64,000 nucleotides of DNA. It comes from Paenibacillus sp. HGH0039. Its GTDB lineage: Bacteria > Bacillota > Bacilli > Paenibacillales > NBRC-103111. A program made the position numbers and the translations under genes. The notes below the pieces were generated by a model, which made no database searches, was not told the DNA's origin, and saw nothing but the letters and a program-made list of their open reading frames with translations. Shown in pieces: positions 35,349-44,191 of this stretch (the stretch's first letter is position 1; every line of letters starts with the position of its first letter). The stretch covers positions 213,053 to 277,052 of the forward strand of contig NZ_KE150412.1 in NCBI RefSeq assembly GCF_000411255.1, in the 5' to 3' direction.

Positions 35349-36332
35349 TTACTTGATCAGCAGCTTTAGCAGATCGTCTATTTTCATACCGTTAGCCAAA
35401 AAGGCGCCGGTTTGCCAGTGAGTACGTTCCACTTGGTAGACGTGTCCTTTTTTGACCGCAGGAACCGACTTCCAGAACGGGCTTTTTAGAAGCTGAACAG
35501 CTTCTTTGTTTTCTTCGGAAGCCCAAGTGCCGTTGGAAGGCAGCAGGATAATATGATCGGCGTCAATCTGTGGAATCATTTCTTCGGAAATGATTTGCTG
35601 GAACTCCTTCATCTCTTTGACCATCGGAGGCGGAGTAAGTCCCAGATCGCGGTACAGAATGGAACCGATAAACCGGTTGTTGATGCCGAACAGCGTAAAT
35701 GTTTTTTCTCCCACGTTCAAACGGATTACGGCCACCTTTTCAGTGCCGACGGCTTTCTCCAGAGCCGTTTTCGCATCGTCGACCTTCTTCCGGTACTCCT
35801 TGAGAATAGCGTCTGCCTTCTCCGGCATTCCCAGCAGATCCGCCGTGGCTTTAAGGATAGCGGATGCATCGTTCAGCATTTCGTCCGGCAGCCGGTAAGT
35901 CGGAGCGACTTTAGAATACATGTCATATCTGGCTTTGTCTGCCCCTCCATCTACGATAATCAGATCGGGAGAGGCATCTAAAAGAGCCTCAATGCTTCCG
36001 GTCATATCAAACTTCGGCACATTCAGCTTCAAATATTCCTGAATCCCCCAGTTAGGATGATACCACTGGACTACCGGAGTGACACCCAGAGCCGTTACGT
36101 AGTCTTCCATATAGATGGCCGCCACCCTTTTCGGCTGGGCCGGAATTTCAACTTCACCGAAAGCATCTTTGACGACGCGTTTATTTTCCGTTGATTTCTC
36201 CCCTGCGGGAGTACTCTGTACGGCCGCTTTTTCTGCTCTCTCCGCTGGTCCCCCGCAGCCGGTTAAACTTGCCGTTAAAGCCAGTACTGCCAGCAGGTTC
36301 CACATGGCCCTCTTCGACCGTTTCTCTCTCAT
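35349..36332 (-). CDS. Iron-siderophore ABC transporter substrate-binding lipoprotein
   Basis: A ~327-residue FeuA/FhuD-like binding protein. Signal peptide: basic KRSKRAMW, hydrophobic NLLAVLALTASL and lipobox LTGC. The mature part carries KRVAAIYMEDYVTALGV and the long-helix PBP type III pattern (ATADLLGMPEKADAILKEYRKKVDDAKTAL). The start is uncertain within MMGANGYMREK; I use the internal ATG at 36332. A Fur-like box overlaps the region just upstream. No permease or ATPase gene is nearby, so it must work with components encoded elsewhere. Confidence 0.87.
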   Translation of the reverse strand: MREKRSKRAMWNLLAVLALTASLTGCGGPAERAEKAAVQSTPAGEKSTENKRVVKDAFGEVEIPAQPKRVAAIYMEDYVTALGVTPVVQWYHPNWGIQEYLKLNVPKFDMTGSIEALLDASPDLIIVDGGADKARYDMYSKVAPTYRLPDEMLNDASAILKATADLLGMPEKADAILKEYRKKVDDAKTALEKAVGTEKVAVIRLNVGEKTFTLFGINNRFIGSILYRDLGLTPPPMVKEMKEFQQIISEEMIPQIDADHIILLPSNGTWASEENKEAVQLLKSPFWKSVPAVKKGHVYQVERTHWQTGAFLANGMKIDDLLKLLIK

Positions 36333-36359
36333 GTATCCATTCGCCCCCATCAATGATTT

Positions 36360-36374
36360 TGATAATCATTCTCA
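36360..36374. promoter_or_regulatory. Fur box
   Basis: TGATAATCATTCTCA, one mismatch from the Bacillus 7-1-7 Fur consensus TGATAATNATTATCA. It is 28 bases upstream of the lipoprotein start, so iron repression is expected. Bases 36381-36594 upstream are AT-rich and hold no gene. Confidence 0.8.
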
Positions 36375-36615
36375 ATGATTTAGGTTTAGTCTACTTCACT
36401 TTCGCAGATTTCCGCAATACACATCGGGTATATTTTTTTATACATCCGTGAAAATACATTATTTTTGATAGAGTACGGGTATTTAATTGTAAAGTATCAT
36501 TTTCCGTTGAATTTTATTATTTACGAAATTCAAAACTCAAATTAACATAAATATGTATTTTTACTAATATTGGTAAATTGAATTTTTAACATTTATGGAA
36601 AGGAGGTCATATGGC

Positions 36616-37254
36616 ATGTCAACCATACATGAAATACTTGCCCACAACCGTATTTTCGTGCAGGAAAAACAGGCTCTCCCCTTTGAGACCATCCGATACC
36701 CGGAAACCAAAATAGTGATCCTCACCTGCATGGACACTCAAATTCCGGAACTCCTGCCCAAGGCGCTCGGAATTCGAAACGAAGATGCCGAAGTTATTCA
36801 AAATGCCGGCGCAGTCGTGTCTCATCCGTCCGGAAGCATCCTGAGAAACATCCTGCTTGCCATTTGCAAACTGAAGGCTAAGGAAGTATATGTGATCGGT
36901 CATCACGAATGCGGGTTGGCGAATTTTAGAAGCGCCGATGATAGCGAAAGCGTCCGGCAGTTCGGTGATTCTGATCCTTATATGCAGACGCTGTCCGATG
37001 CCGGCATTGATCTGGACGGGTGGCTGACGAGATTTTCCAGTCTAGAAGAAAGCATTGCAGACAGTGTCTGCATGATACGATCACATCCGCTGTTCCCGGA
37101 ATCGGTTCTTGTACACGGGCTGGTTATTCATCCGGTTACCGGACGGCTCGATGTAGTCGTTGAGGGAAAACATATTCAGCCGAAAGAAGGTGTGTCCGCA
37201 CTTCTAAATGCAGAAGCCGCTCCATTAGACGCCACGATTGAAAGGAGGAAATGA
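36616..37254 (+). CDS. Beta-carbonic anhydrase
   Basis: A 212-residue beta-class carbonic anhydrase interconverting CO2 and bicarbonate. Zinc ligands are Cys in LTCMDTQ (about 38) and His/Cys in GHHECG (about 95-98), with Asp in CMD as the catalytic dyad partner. ATG at 36616 is 9 bases from AAAGGAGG; an earlier ATG at 36595 lies upstream of that site. Ends at a strong terminator. Monocistronic. Confidence 0.88.
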   Translation: MSTIHEILAHNRIFVQEKQALPFETIRYPETKIVILTCMDTQIPELLPKALGIRNEDAEVIQNAGAVVSHPSGSILRNILLAICKLKAKEVYVIGHHECGLANFRSADDSESVRQFGDSDPYMQTLSDAGIDLDGWLTRFSSLEESIADSVCMIRSHPLFPESVLVHGLVIHPVTGRLDVVVEGKHIQPKEGVSALLNAEAAPLDATIERRK

Positions 37255-37275
37255 ATAGCGCAGCAGAAAAAGGAA

Positions 37276-37308
37276 GGGGTGCCCGCGGAATTTGCGGGCA
37301 CCCCTTTA
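37276..37308 (+). terminator. Terminator after carbonic anhydrase
   Basis: An 11-bp perfect stem GGGGTGCCCGC / GCGGGCACCCC with a 7-base loop, followed by TTT. It could also serve the convergent DedA gene. Confidence 0.85.
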
Positions 37309-37386
37309 TCCGTCTTTCCGCTCCCTGCCGGAACGGATACGGCTTCTTTTACCGGCTTCTTTCAGCACAAAGGCTTGTCCTGTCCT

Positions 37387-38043
37387 TTACTTATCGTTAC
37401 CGATCTCGAACGATTTTTTTCCCCGTTCGCTCTTTACGATCCGCCTGCGCACGTAGAGGAAACCGACAAGCGCGCAGGATAGACCCAGTCCCGCATAAAT
37501 AACGGTCGAATAGATGTCCATATAACCCACAATCGTCTCCCAAGACGCGCCTACGGCAGCCCCGACATACACAAGGACACTGTTCCAAATAAGCGAACCC
37601 GCCGTAGTGAGAAGCAGGAAAGGAACGAAGCTCATGCCCGCACTTCCCGCCGGAATTGAAATCAGACTGCGGACCAGGGGCACGAGCCGTCCGAGAAACA
37701 CGGCCCATACTCCGTACTTGTCGAACCAGGAGCCCGCTTTTCCGATGTCCTCCGGTTTCAGACGGAGAATCTTACCGTGCCGCGCAGCTAGCGATTGCAG
37801 GCGTTCCATCGACATCAGCTTCCCGGCCCCGTACAAGCAGACGGCCCCCGCAACGGAACCGGCGGTTGCGGCCAGGATAACACCGAATGCCGTCAATGCG
37901 GATGTGGTCGTCATGAAACCGCCTAAGGTCAGGATGACCTCCGAAGGAATCGGAGGGAACAGGTTTTCCAGTGCGATCAGCAGGAAGATGCCGAAATATC
38001 CGAATGCCTCCATCGTTTCCGTAATCCACTGCTCCATTCGCAT
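37387..38043 (-). CDS. DedA family membrane protein
   Basis: A 218-residue DedA/VTT-domain protein with about five membrane spans. Signature segments: ENLFPPIPSEVILTLGGF near 26-43 and FLGRLVPLVRSLISIPAGSAGMSF near 118-141, with the conserved Arg. Family members move undecaprenyl phosphate or phospholipid across the membrane and affect proton-motive force. Start at 38043 after GGGGAGGAGAG. Next to, and on the same strand as, the TerC gene 51 bases upstream. Confidence 0.87.
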   Translation of the reverse strand: MRMEQWITETMEAFGYFGIFLLIALENLFPPIPSEVILTLGGFMTTTSALTAFGVILAATAGSVAGAVCLYGAGKLMSMERLQSLAARHGKILRLKPEDIGKAGSWFDKYGVWAVFLGRLVPLVRSLISIPAGSAGMSFVPFLLLTTAGSLIWNSVLVYVGAAVGASWETIVGYMDIYSTVIYAGLGLSCALVGFLYVRRRIVKSERGKKSFEIGNDK

Positions 38044-38094
38044 CTCTCCTCCCCGTCTTTTGTTAAACGAACGGAATTCCGCATCTCAGCTCTT

Positions 38095-38865
38095 TCAGAC
38101 TGCCGTTTCTTTTTTTTCTTTCGACAGAAACCAGCCGCACAAGGCAATAAGAACCAGAACCGCATAAAACGTATATTTCCAGGCCGGCAGCTTCGCAAAT
38201 CCTTCGGGCAGAACGGAAAGCGCCGGATGCGACAAGGTATACACAATCAGTTTGACCCCTACCCATCCCACAATGACAAACGCCGCAATTTCCAGGCCGG
38301 GTCTCCGGTTAAGAAGATTCACGAAGTAGGAAGCGGCAAAACGCATAATGATCAATCCGATGAGCCCGCCCGCAAAGACGATGAAGAATTGTCCCCCGTC
38401 CATCCCACCGATTCTGGGCAGGCCGCTTTCCGGCAGGGCCACCGCCAAAGCGACAGCCGCAAGAATGGAATCGACCGCAAAAGCGATGTCGGCCAGCTCG
38501 ACCTTGAAAACCGTCGCCCAAAAGGAAGAGCCCGCTTTGCCCTCTTTCTCTTTTTTGCTGCCGTTTTCACCCTTCTTGACCAGAACTTTGCGAAAAATAT
38601 GATTGAGTGCGATGAAGATCAGATAAACCGCACCGATGGCTTGAACCTGCCAGACGTCAACGAGAAAAGAAATAATGAACAGCGATAGAAAGCGGAAAAC
38701 GAAAGCGCCCGCCAATCCGTAGAAGAGCGCCCTTTTCCTTGCCTCTTCCGGTAAATGTTTGACCATGATGGCGAGCACAAGGGCATTGTCCGCCGCGAGC
38801 AGTCCTTCCAGACCGACAAGCACGAGCAGCACCCAGCCGTATTCGAGAATTAGCGAAACATCCAT
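38095..38865 (-). CDS. TerC family membrane protein, probable manganese exporter
   Basis: A 256-residue TerC protein with about seven spans. Conserved acidic residues sit in the spans: GLEGLLAADNALVLAIMVKHLP (18-39) and ELADIAFAVDSILAAVALAV (~124-143), the DN/DS metal sites. B. subtilis TerC proteins MeeF and MeeY export Mn, and the yybP-ykoY riboswitch controls such genes. A copy of that riboswitch lies 600 bases upstream on the same strand, beyond the flgB-like gene. Ribosome site GGAGGATCACGT precedes ATG 38865. Confidence 0.87.
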   Translation of the reverse strand: MDVSLILEYGWVLLVLVGLEGLLAADNALVLAIMVKHLPEEARKRALFYGLAGAFVFRFLSLFIISFLVDVWQVQAIGAVYLIFIALNHIFRKVLVKKGENGSKKEKEGKAGSSFWATVFKVELADIAFAVDSILAAVALAVALPESGLPRIGGMDGGQFFIVFAGGLIGLIIMRFAASYFVNLLNRRPGLEIAAFVIVGWVGVKLIVYTLSHPALSVLPEGFAKLPAWKYTFYAVLVLIALCGWFLSKEKKETAV

Positions 38866-38916
38866 ACGTGATCCTCCTGCAGTTTTGAGTTTGAGTTAAA
38901 TCTTTGCCGGGGCGGA

Positions 38917-39318
38917 TTATTTCAAGTCTCTGAGCAGCCCGTTCATTTTCTTGTAATGACCGCTTACCCTTTCGGCGAAAACCGAGTAAGCCAGCTGATT
39001 TTTAGCCATCAGGGACATCTCGTAATCCATATCAACACTATTTCCATTGGTATTGAAAACATACGGACCGAGAACCGCGGTGTTAATGAGACCGGCTTCT
39101 CCTGAACCGGAAATCTTGAAATGCCGCTTGTGGGACGTAATCCCTTCCAAAGGCCTCTTACCTTCCGTCGCTTTCTCCAGCTCCTCCTCGAAGGAAACAA
39201 ACCGACTCTTGTAACCGGGGGTATCCACGTTTGCAAGATTGCTCAGGATCGCCTGATGCCTGGCCGCCGCAATGTCGAGCGCCTTCTCGTTCATCCGGGT
39301 CGTCGAAGAAACTAGCAT
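38917..39318 (-). CDS. flgB: Orphan FlgB-like flagellar basal-body rod protein
   Basis: A 133-residue protein of FlgB type. SNLANVDTPGYKSR near 26-39 is the rod-protein signature, and GNSVDMDYEMSLMAKNQLAYSVFAERVSGHYKKM is the C-terminal D0 helix. FlgB is normally the first gene of a long fla/che operon (flgB-flgC-fliE); none of those lie here. Start ATG at 39318 follows AGGAGGAG. It is 51 bases upstream of the TerC gene. It is either a duplicate or a relocated copy. Confidence 0.82.
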   Translation of the reverse strand: MLVSSTTRMNEKALDIAAARHQAILSNLANVDTPGYKSRFVSFEEELEKATEGKRPLEGITSHKRHFKISGSGEAGLINTAVLGPYVFNTNGNSVDMDYEMSLMAKNQLAYSVFAERVSGHYKKMNGLLRDLK

Positions 39319-39412
39319 GGGGTTGACACTCCTCCTCGTATAATCTTGATGCTGCGTTAATGAGATGAACTCGATAAACGACGCCGATTTTCCTCCCTCC
39401 CCCGAAATAGGG

Positions 39413-39457
39413 CCAAAATAAAAGCAGCCTTCACCGGTTGGCCGGCAAAGGCTGCTG
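39413..39457 (-). terminator. Second terminator after the Mn riboswitch
   Basis: AGCAGCCTT...AAGGCTGCT (9-bp stem) with CCGG/CCGG inside, then TTTTATTTT on the minus strand. Confidence 0.75.
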
Positions 39458-39464
39458 TTTTGCT

Positions 39465-39600
39465 AAAAAATAAAAGACCAATGCCGTAAGGCAAAGGTCT
39501 CGCTAACAACGTGATCCATCTTACGTCGCATGCAAAGCCGGAGGCGATCAAGCCACGTAATGACGACTAAGCATGTATAAGCTACTCCCCTTTGAAGGGT
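39465..39600 (-). promoter_or_regulatory. yybP-ykoY manganese riboswitch
   Basis: Minus strand from 39600: CAAAGGGGAGTAGC, CGTCATTACGTGGC, CTCCGGC, GTTAGCGAGACCTTTGCC and the terminator half GGCATTGGTCTTTT. The GGGGAGTAGC and GTTAGCGAGACCTTTGCC blocks are those of the yybP-ykoY (Mn2+) riboswitch, and the terminator shares the second block. High Mn should favour read-through. Downstream on this strand: a second terminator, flgB-like, then TerC. Confidence 0.88.
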
Positions 39601-39699
39601 ATGAAATTAATTTCAAATTAACAGATTCGTCTGGCCGTGTCAATCTTTTTATTAAAGAAAAATCGTTATATTCCGCCGAAAATGGCACGTTGTGCAAAT

Positions 39700-40197
39700 T
39701 CAGCTTGCTGATACCGCTATTTCTTCGCTTTTAACGAATCTTTTAAACAAATATCGAGCAGTCGGACCTACAATAAGGAGCTGCAGAGGCAGAGCAAAAC
39801 TAACGTTTTTAACTAGCAAAGAAAAATAACTTTCAAGCAGTGATGTTCCTACCGGAGGGTTAAGCAAATAAGAAGTCGCGAGTCCATACATGGACATAAT
39901 CAGAACCATTCCGATGACCATAAAAAATGAAAGGGACAGAATAAGCGGTACCTGTTTGGATTTGTCAAAAGGCAGCGAAAAAGCGATTTTCTTCGCCACA
40001 GGACCGACAATAAACGATTCCACCAGGAACGCAGTAATGAAGCAAAGCACGAATTGAACAAGGATTCCTTTCCAGGATATCGTGCCGATCAAGCCGTTTG
40101 TAACTAAATTATAAGACATCATCCCCACGACCATCCCACAGCACATCATCAATCCGAAATAAACATTTTCTTTCTTCGTTGTCGGCAATTCCATCAT
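39700..40197 (-). CDS. DUF2798 family membrane protein
   Basis: A 165-residue protein with four membrane spans in two repeats, each with a GPxA/GPTA motif (VESFIVGPVAKKIAF and LQLLIVGPTARYLFKR). This is DUF2798-like; no function is known. It lies alone, about 100 bases beyond the riboswitch, in the same direction. Confidence 0.75.
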   Translation of the reverse strand: MMELPTTKKENVYFGLMMCCGMVVGMMSYNLVTNGLIGTISWKGILVQFVLCFITAFLVESFIVGPVAKKIAFSLPFDKSKQVPLILSLSFFMVIGMVLIMSMYGLATSYLLNPPVGTSLLESYFSLLVKNVSFALPLQLLIVGPTARYLFKRFVKSEEIAVSAS

Positions 40198-40315
40198 CCT
40201 CTCTGTTACCCTTTGTTATTATAGGGAAAATGGAAGGCTTCGCATAAGTGACAAGTTTATGAACATTTTAACGCAGAATGATTCCCGCGTTTGTTTGTAA
40301 CCCCCGCTACGCTGT

Positions 40316-41233
40316 CTAACTCCTCTCAACCAAACGGGACCGGGCACCCGCCAATTGCCGCAGGCTCTTGAGGTTGATCAGAAGAATGCCCGCGATAATG
40401 GTGACGCCTCCTGCCAGCGACAAAAACGAGAGAGGTTCACCGTAGAGAACCACCCCAAGGCTAAGCGCGATAAGCGGAGAAATATAGAGCCAGGTGGACG
40501 GAAAAACGGGATTTGTTTTGGCTACCAGCCAGTAGAAGATCGTGTGCCCCATCATCGACCCGAAGACGATCAGATACAGCAGCGAAAAAACAGCTTCGGG
40601 AACGAACATTGCTTCCATATGTACCTGCTCCGTGAATAGCGACAAAAGCAGAAGCATGAGTCCCCCGTACAGCATCTGCGCCGCATTCAGTGCGATCGGG
40701 GACGTATCGGAAAATCTTCGGATAACCCGCCGGGAATACACTGTGCCCGCGGAATAAAAAACCTGCCCCGTCAGAACCGCGATGCAGCCCGCCACCCAAA
40801 CCGTGCTGAATGCGACGGTCATTCCGGGGACGAGCAGAATAACGACACCGGCAAATCCCACCAGACAGCCCGCCCAGGATGAAGCGGACATTTTCTGCCG
40901 GGTCATGCCCGTCTGCAGCAGCATAATCATAAGCGGAGCCGTTGCCGACAAAACGGCGGCGATGCCCGAGCTTAAATATTGCTCCGCCCAATATAGACTC
41001 GCAAAAACACCGAAAGTGAGCCCGAGTCCGGTCAGCATCATCTCTTTGCGAAGCAGCAGCGAGAGCCGCGCCTTTTTTTGTGTGACCATGACAATAAAGA
41101 GGACAGCACCGGCAAGAAAAAACCGGACTCCGGCCGAGAAGAAGGGGGACGCCCCCGCATCGATCCCCACTTTGATGGCCAAAAAAGTTGTCCCGAAAAT
41201 TAAACACATCAGGATATAGTTGAACGGGATCAT
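40316..41233 (-). CDS. EamA/DMT superfamily transporter
   Basis: A 305-residue transporter with ten predicted spans in two EamA repeats (GTTFLAIKVGIDAG... and SPLIALSLGVVLYGEPLSFLSLAGG). Export of an amino acid or small metabolite is usual. The ATG at 41233 lies 7 bases from GGAGG; an in-frame ATG two codons earlier is one base from it. It is divergent from the MocR gene at 41356, which probably controls it; the gap is 122 bp. Confidence 0.87.
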   Translation of the reverse strand: MIPFNYILMCLIFGTTFLAIKVGIDAGASPFFSAGVRFFLAGAVLFIVMVTQKKARLSLLLRKEMMLTGLGLTFGVFASLYWAEQYLSSGIAAVLSATAPLMIMLLQTGMTRQKMSASSWAGCLVGFAGVVILLVPGMTVAFSTVWVAGCIAVLTGQVFYSAGTVYSRRVIRRFSDTSPIALNAAQMLYGGLMLLLLSLFTEQVHMEAMFVPEAVFSLLYLIVFGSMMGHTIFYWLVAKTNPVFPSTWLYISPLIALSLGVVLYGEPLSFLSLAGGVTIIAGILLINLKSLRQLAGARSRLVERS

Positions 41234-41355
41234 TTCCATTCCTCCTTTTCCCCCAGTATAAACGGGAACAAACAGAACAGTTTTCCATGAACAGAACAGA
41301 TTTGCGCCGAAATCGGCTATACTGGAGGAAATCAACCTGAGGAAAAGAGCGATGT

Positions 41356-42789
41356 GTGGTGGAAAGAGAAAACCGTTCGAGCGTCCATTCCGATAAGCTT
41401 TTCGAACAAATTTACGATTACCTGCTGGAAAGAATCCGCCGCGGGGAATGGAAGGCGCACGACAAGCTCCCTTCGATCCGGTCGCTGGCGGCGGACTTTC
41501 GGGTGCACCGGCTGACGGTTTTTAAGGCTTATCAGCTGCTGAAGCGCAATGGGGATGTGTACGTGAAGGATAAATCGGGTTACTACGCGCATCCCGGCAG
41601 CCAGTCGATGCTGGGTCCGCTAAACGATCCGATCGTTTCCGCCTATGTGCACGAAAGCCACCTCTCGGAAATCCATCAGGTGCAGGCGGACTATCAATTT
41701 TCCAAGGCGCTGCTCGATCCTAATCTGCTGCCGAATCTATATTTGTCGGAGTATGTAAAAAAAGTGTTCGATCTGTATCCGAAAGTGCTGGGCACCTACT
41801 CTACCGTTCAAGGAGACCAGGAGCTGCGTGAAGCACTGTGCGGTTATTTTACGAAAGGCTTCCATTTCTTCGTGTCTCCCGATGAATTGTTGATCACCTC
41901 CGGTTCCCAGGAGGCGATCGATCTGGTGGCCAGAGTCCTCGTAAGGCCGAGGGATGCCGTCATGCTGGAGCGGCCTACTTACAGTCCGGCCATAGACGTT
42001 TTCAGCCGCCAGGGCGCCAAGATCATCCCGGTCGATATTCATCCGTCCGGCTACGATCTGGAGCAGGTGGAACGGATTATGCAGACCGATAGGCCGCGCC
42101 TTTTTTACCTTAATCCCACTTTTCACAACCCGACGGGGTTCACGGTTCCCGCCGAGCAGCGCAAGAAATTGGTGGAACTGGCGGAAACGTACAAATGCCT
42201 GCTGATCGAGGACGATCCTGGACGGGATATTTATTTCGGAGATGAGCCTCCCCTGCCGCTCTTTTCCTACGATACGGCAGGATACGTCATCTATCTCCGC
42301 AGTTTCAGCAAATATATCGCTCCGGGGCTCAGCATTGCGGCCGTGGCCTGCCGTCCGTCGTTCATGAACTACCTGATTCGGGCCAAATCGTTATCCGACA
42401 GCGGGGCTCCGCTGCTGAATCAGAAGATTTTTCTGCACTATTTCTTTTCCGAACGGATGCAGCAGCATTTGGCGAAACTGAGAATTGCCCTTGCTGTACG
42501 CAAGGACATCATGGAAGAGGAATTGTCCGGAACCGGGTGGCAATGGACCAGCCCTGCGGGGGGCTTTAATCTGTGGGTGGAGCTGCCGGCTTCGGTGCCG
42601 ATGGACCGTCTGCTCAGCCGCTGCATGGAACAGTCCCTCACCTTCGTTCCCGGTATGATCTGCGATCCGCTGAGAGAGCCAACATCCCGGGTGCGCATGA
42701 GTTATTCCTATTTGAATGAAGCAGAGCTGCGCGCGGGGTTAAGGCGGTTTAAAGAAGTGGTTTTTTCCTTGTTATCGGAAGTCGGTTAG
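41356..42789 (+). CDS. MocR/PdxR-type GntR regulator
   Basis: A 477-residue protein: winged HTH of the GntR class (about residues 10-75, LLERIRRGEWKAHDKLPSIRSLAADFRVHRLTVFKAYQLL), a linker and an aminotransferase-like PLP domain. The lysine-bearing VIYLRSFSKYIAPGLSI near 305-320 binds PLP. These regulators sense amino acids or vitamin B6 and often act on the divergent neighbour. The start is a GTG; a second GTG follows directly. Confidence 0.88.
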   Translation: MVERENRSSVHSDKLFEQIYDYLLERIRRGEWKAHDKLPSIRSLAADFRVHRLTVFKAYQLLKRNGDVYVKDKSGYYAHPGSQSMLGPLNDPIVSAYVHESHLSEIHQVQADYQFSKALLDPNLLPNLYLSEYVKKVFDLYPKVLGTYSTVQGDQELREALCGYFTKGFHFFVSPDELLITSGSQEAIDLVARVLVRPRDAVMLERPTYSPAIDVFSRQGAKIIPVDIHPSGYDLEQVERIMQTDRPRLFYLNPTFHNPTGFTVPAEQRKKLVELAETYKCLLIEDDPGRDIYFGDEPPLPLFSYDTAGYVIYLRSFSKYIAPGLSIAAVACRPSFMNYLIRAKSLSDSGAPLLNQKIFLHYFFSERMQQHLAKLRIALAVRKDIMEEELSGTGWQWTSPAGGFNLWVELPASVPMDRLLSRCMEQSLTFVPGMICDPLREPTSRVRMSYSYLNEAELRAGLRRFKEVVFSLLSEVG

Positions 42790-42882
42790 AGGGAAATGCG
42801 GGGGATATTGCGTGTGGCTGATACCGACTCTGAGCGCGGCGGACCGGCATGCGAGCGCCGCGCTTCAATCGGAGTTCAGAGG

Positions 42883-44112
42883 TCAGAAAAGAACAGGCAG
42901 ACTGGTGAGCGAGCGCAGCTTTCCGTGGTTATAAACCAGCCTCTCCGGTTCGACCGCCAGACGCAGGTCCGGCAGCCGCCGCAAAAGCGTGCCGAAAGCG
43001 ATCTGCCCTTCCAGGCGGGCAAGCGGCGCGCCGAGGCAGAGGTGGATCCCTTTGCCGAAGGCGAGATGCTCATTCTCTTCGCGGGTGATATCAAGCGTAT
43101 CCGCATCGGAAAACTTCTGCGGGTCCACATTGGCGGCGGCAAGAGACAGCAGCACCATCTCGCCTTGGCGGATGACTTTGCCGTGCATGGCGATGTCCTC
43201 TCCGGCGAATCGGCTCGCGATGACAATAGGCCCCTCCATGCGCAGCATCTCTTCTACGGCACCCGGAAGAAGAGATGGAGTTTCCCGGAGCAGGCGCATT
43301 TGTCCGGGATGCCGCAGCAGCGCGAGTGTGCCGTTGCCGATCAGGTTGACCGTCGTTTCATGCCCGGCGATGATAAGCAGCCAGATCGTCGAGAGAAGCT
43401 CGTTCTCGCTCAGCTTGTCGCCCTGCTCGTAAGCCTGGACAAGGCCGCTCGTCACATCCGTGCCGGGATTGCGGCGTTTTTCGTCCAGCAGCGTCCGGAT
43501 GTACCCGATGAACTCCTCCAGCGCCTCTTCCACCGCGGAACCTTGGCTTGAGTCCACTGCGGCTTGCAGGAGCTTCTGAGTCCAGCCCCGGAAAAGGCTG
43601 CGGTCGGCCGCCGGAATCCCCAGTATCTCCGAAATGACGATAATGGGCAGCGGATAAGCGAAATCCGCGACAAGATCCATCCGGCCCCGCTCTTGGACGG
43701 CATCCAGAAGCTCGTCGGCGATCTGCTGGATTCGCGGACGCAGGCCTTCGATCATCTGGGGCGTAAAAGCTTTCGAAGCGAGCCTGCGCAGCCGGGTATG
43801 ATCGGGCGGGTCAACCGAAAGCATATTCGGCATGTTCCTCAACCATTCAAGCAGTTTGCCCACATACGTGCTTGCCCCCGCTGCTTCCGGCTCGTTCTGC
43901 GGCACGTATTTCCTCATATCCTTGACCAACCTAGGATCTTTCAGCATCGCGGACACATCATCGTGACGAAAAGCGATCCAGGCCCCTCCCATCCCGTAAA
44001 AATCATCCAGACGGATAAGAGACTCTTTCTGCGCGGCCAGCCGTTTATAGAACGAAATGATATCACGCATCGTTTCGGGCGAATTAAGATCGCCGCCAGT
44101 CATTTTTTCCAT
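42883..44112 (-). CDS. Cytochrome P450
   Basis: A 409-residue class I-type P450. I-helix AGHETT near 252-257, ExxR in EEMLRME near 293, and the haem loop FGKGIHLCLGAPLAR near 354-368 with the Cys ligand. It resembles Bacillus CypA/BioI/PksS-type soluble enzymes. No ferredoxin is adjacent. It follows the TetR gene on the same strand by 79 bases; probably substrate-inducible. Confidence 0.9.
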   Translation of the reverse strand: MEKMTGGDLNSPETMRDIISFYKRLAAQKESLIRLDDFYGMGGAWIAFRHDDVSAMLKDPRLVKDMRKYVPQNEPEAAGASTYVGKLLEWLRNMPNMLSVDPPDHTRLRRLASKAFTPQMIEGLRPRIQQIADELLDAVQERGRMDLVADFAYPLPIIVISEILGIPAADRSLFRGWTQKLLQAAVDSSQGSAVEEALEEFIGYIRTLLDEKRRNPGTDVTSGLVQAYEQGDKLSENELLSTIWLLIIAGHETTVNLIGNGTLALLRHPGQMRLLRETPSLLPGAVEEMLRMEGPIVIASRFAGEDIAMHGKVIRQGEMVLLSLAAANVDPQKFSDADTLDITREENEHLAFGKGIHLCLGAPLARLEGQIAFGTLLRRLPDLRLAVEPERLVYNHGKLRSLTSLPVLF

Positions 44113-44191
44113 GGATTTACTCCCTTCTATAAAAAGCGAATAAGCGGAAAAACGGCAAACGTTTATGCGGGAAATAGCATGCTGCAGCCTT

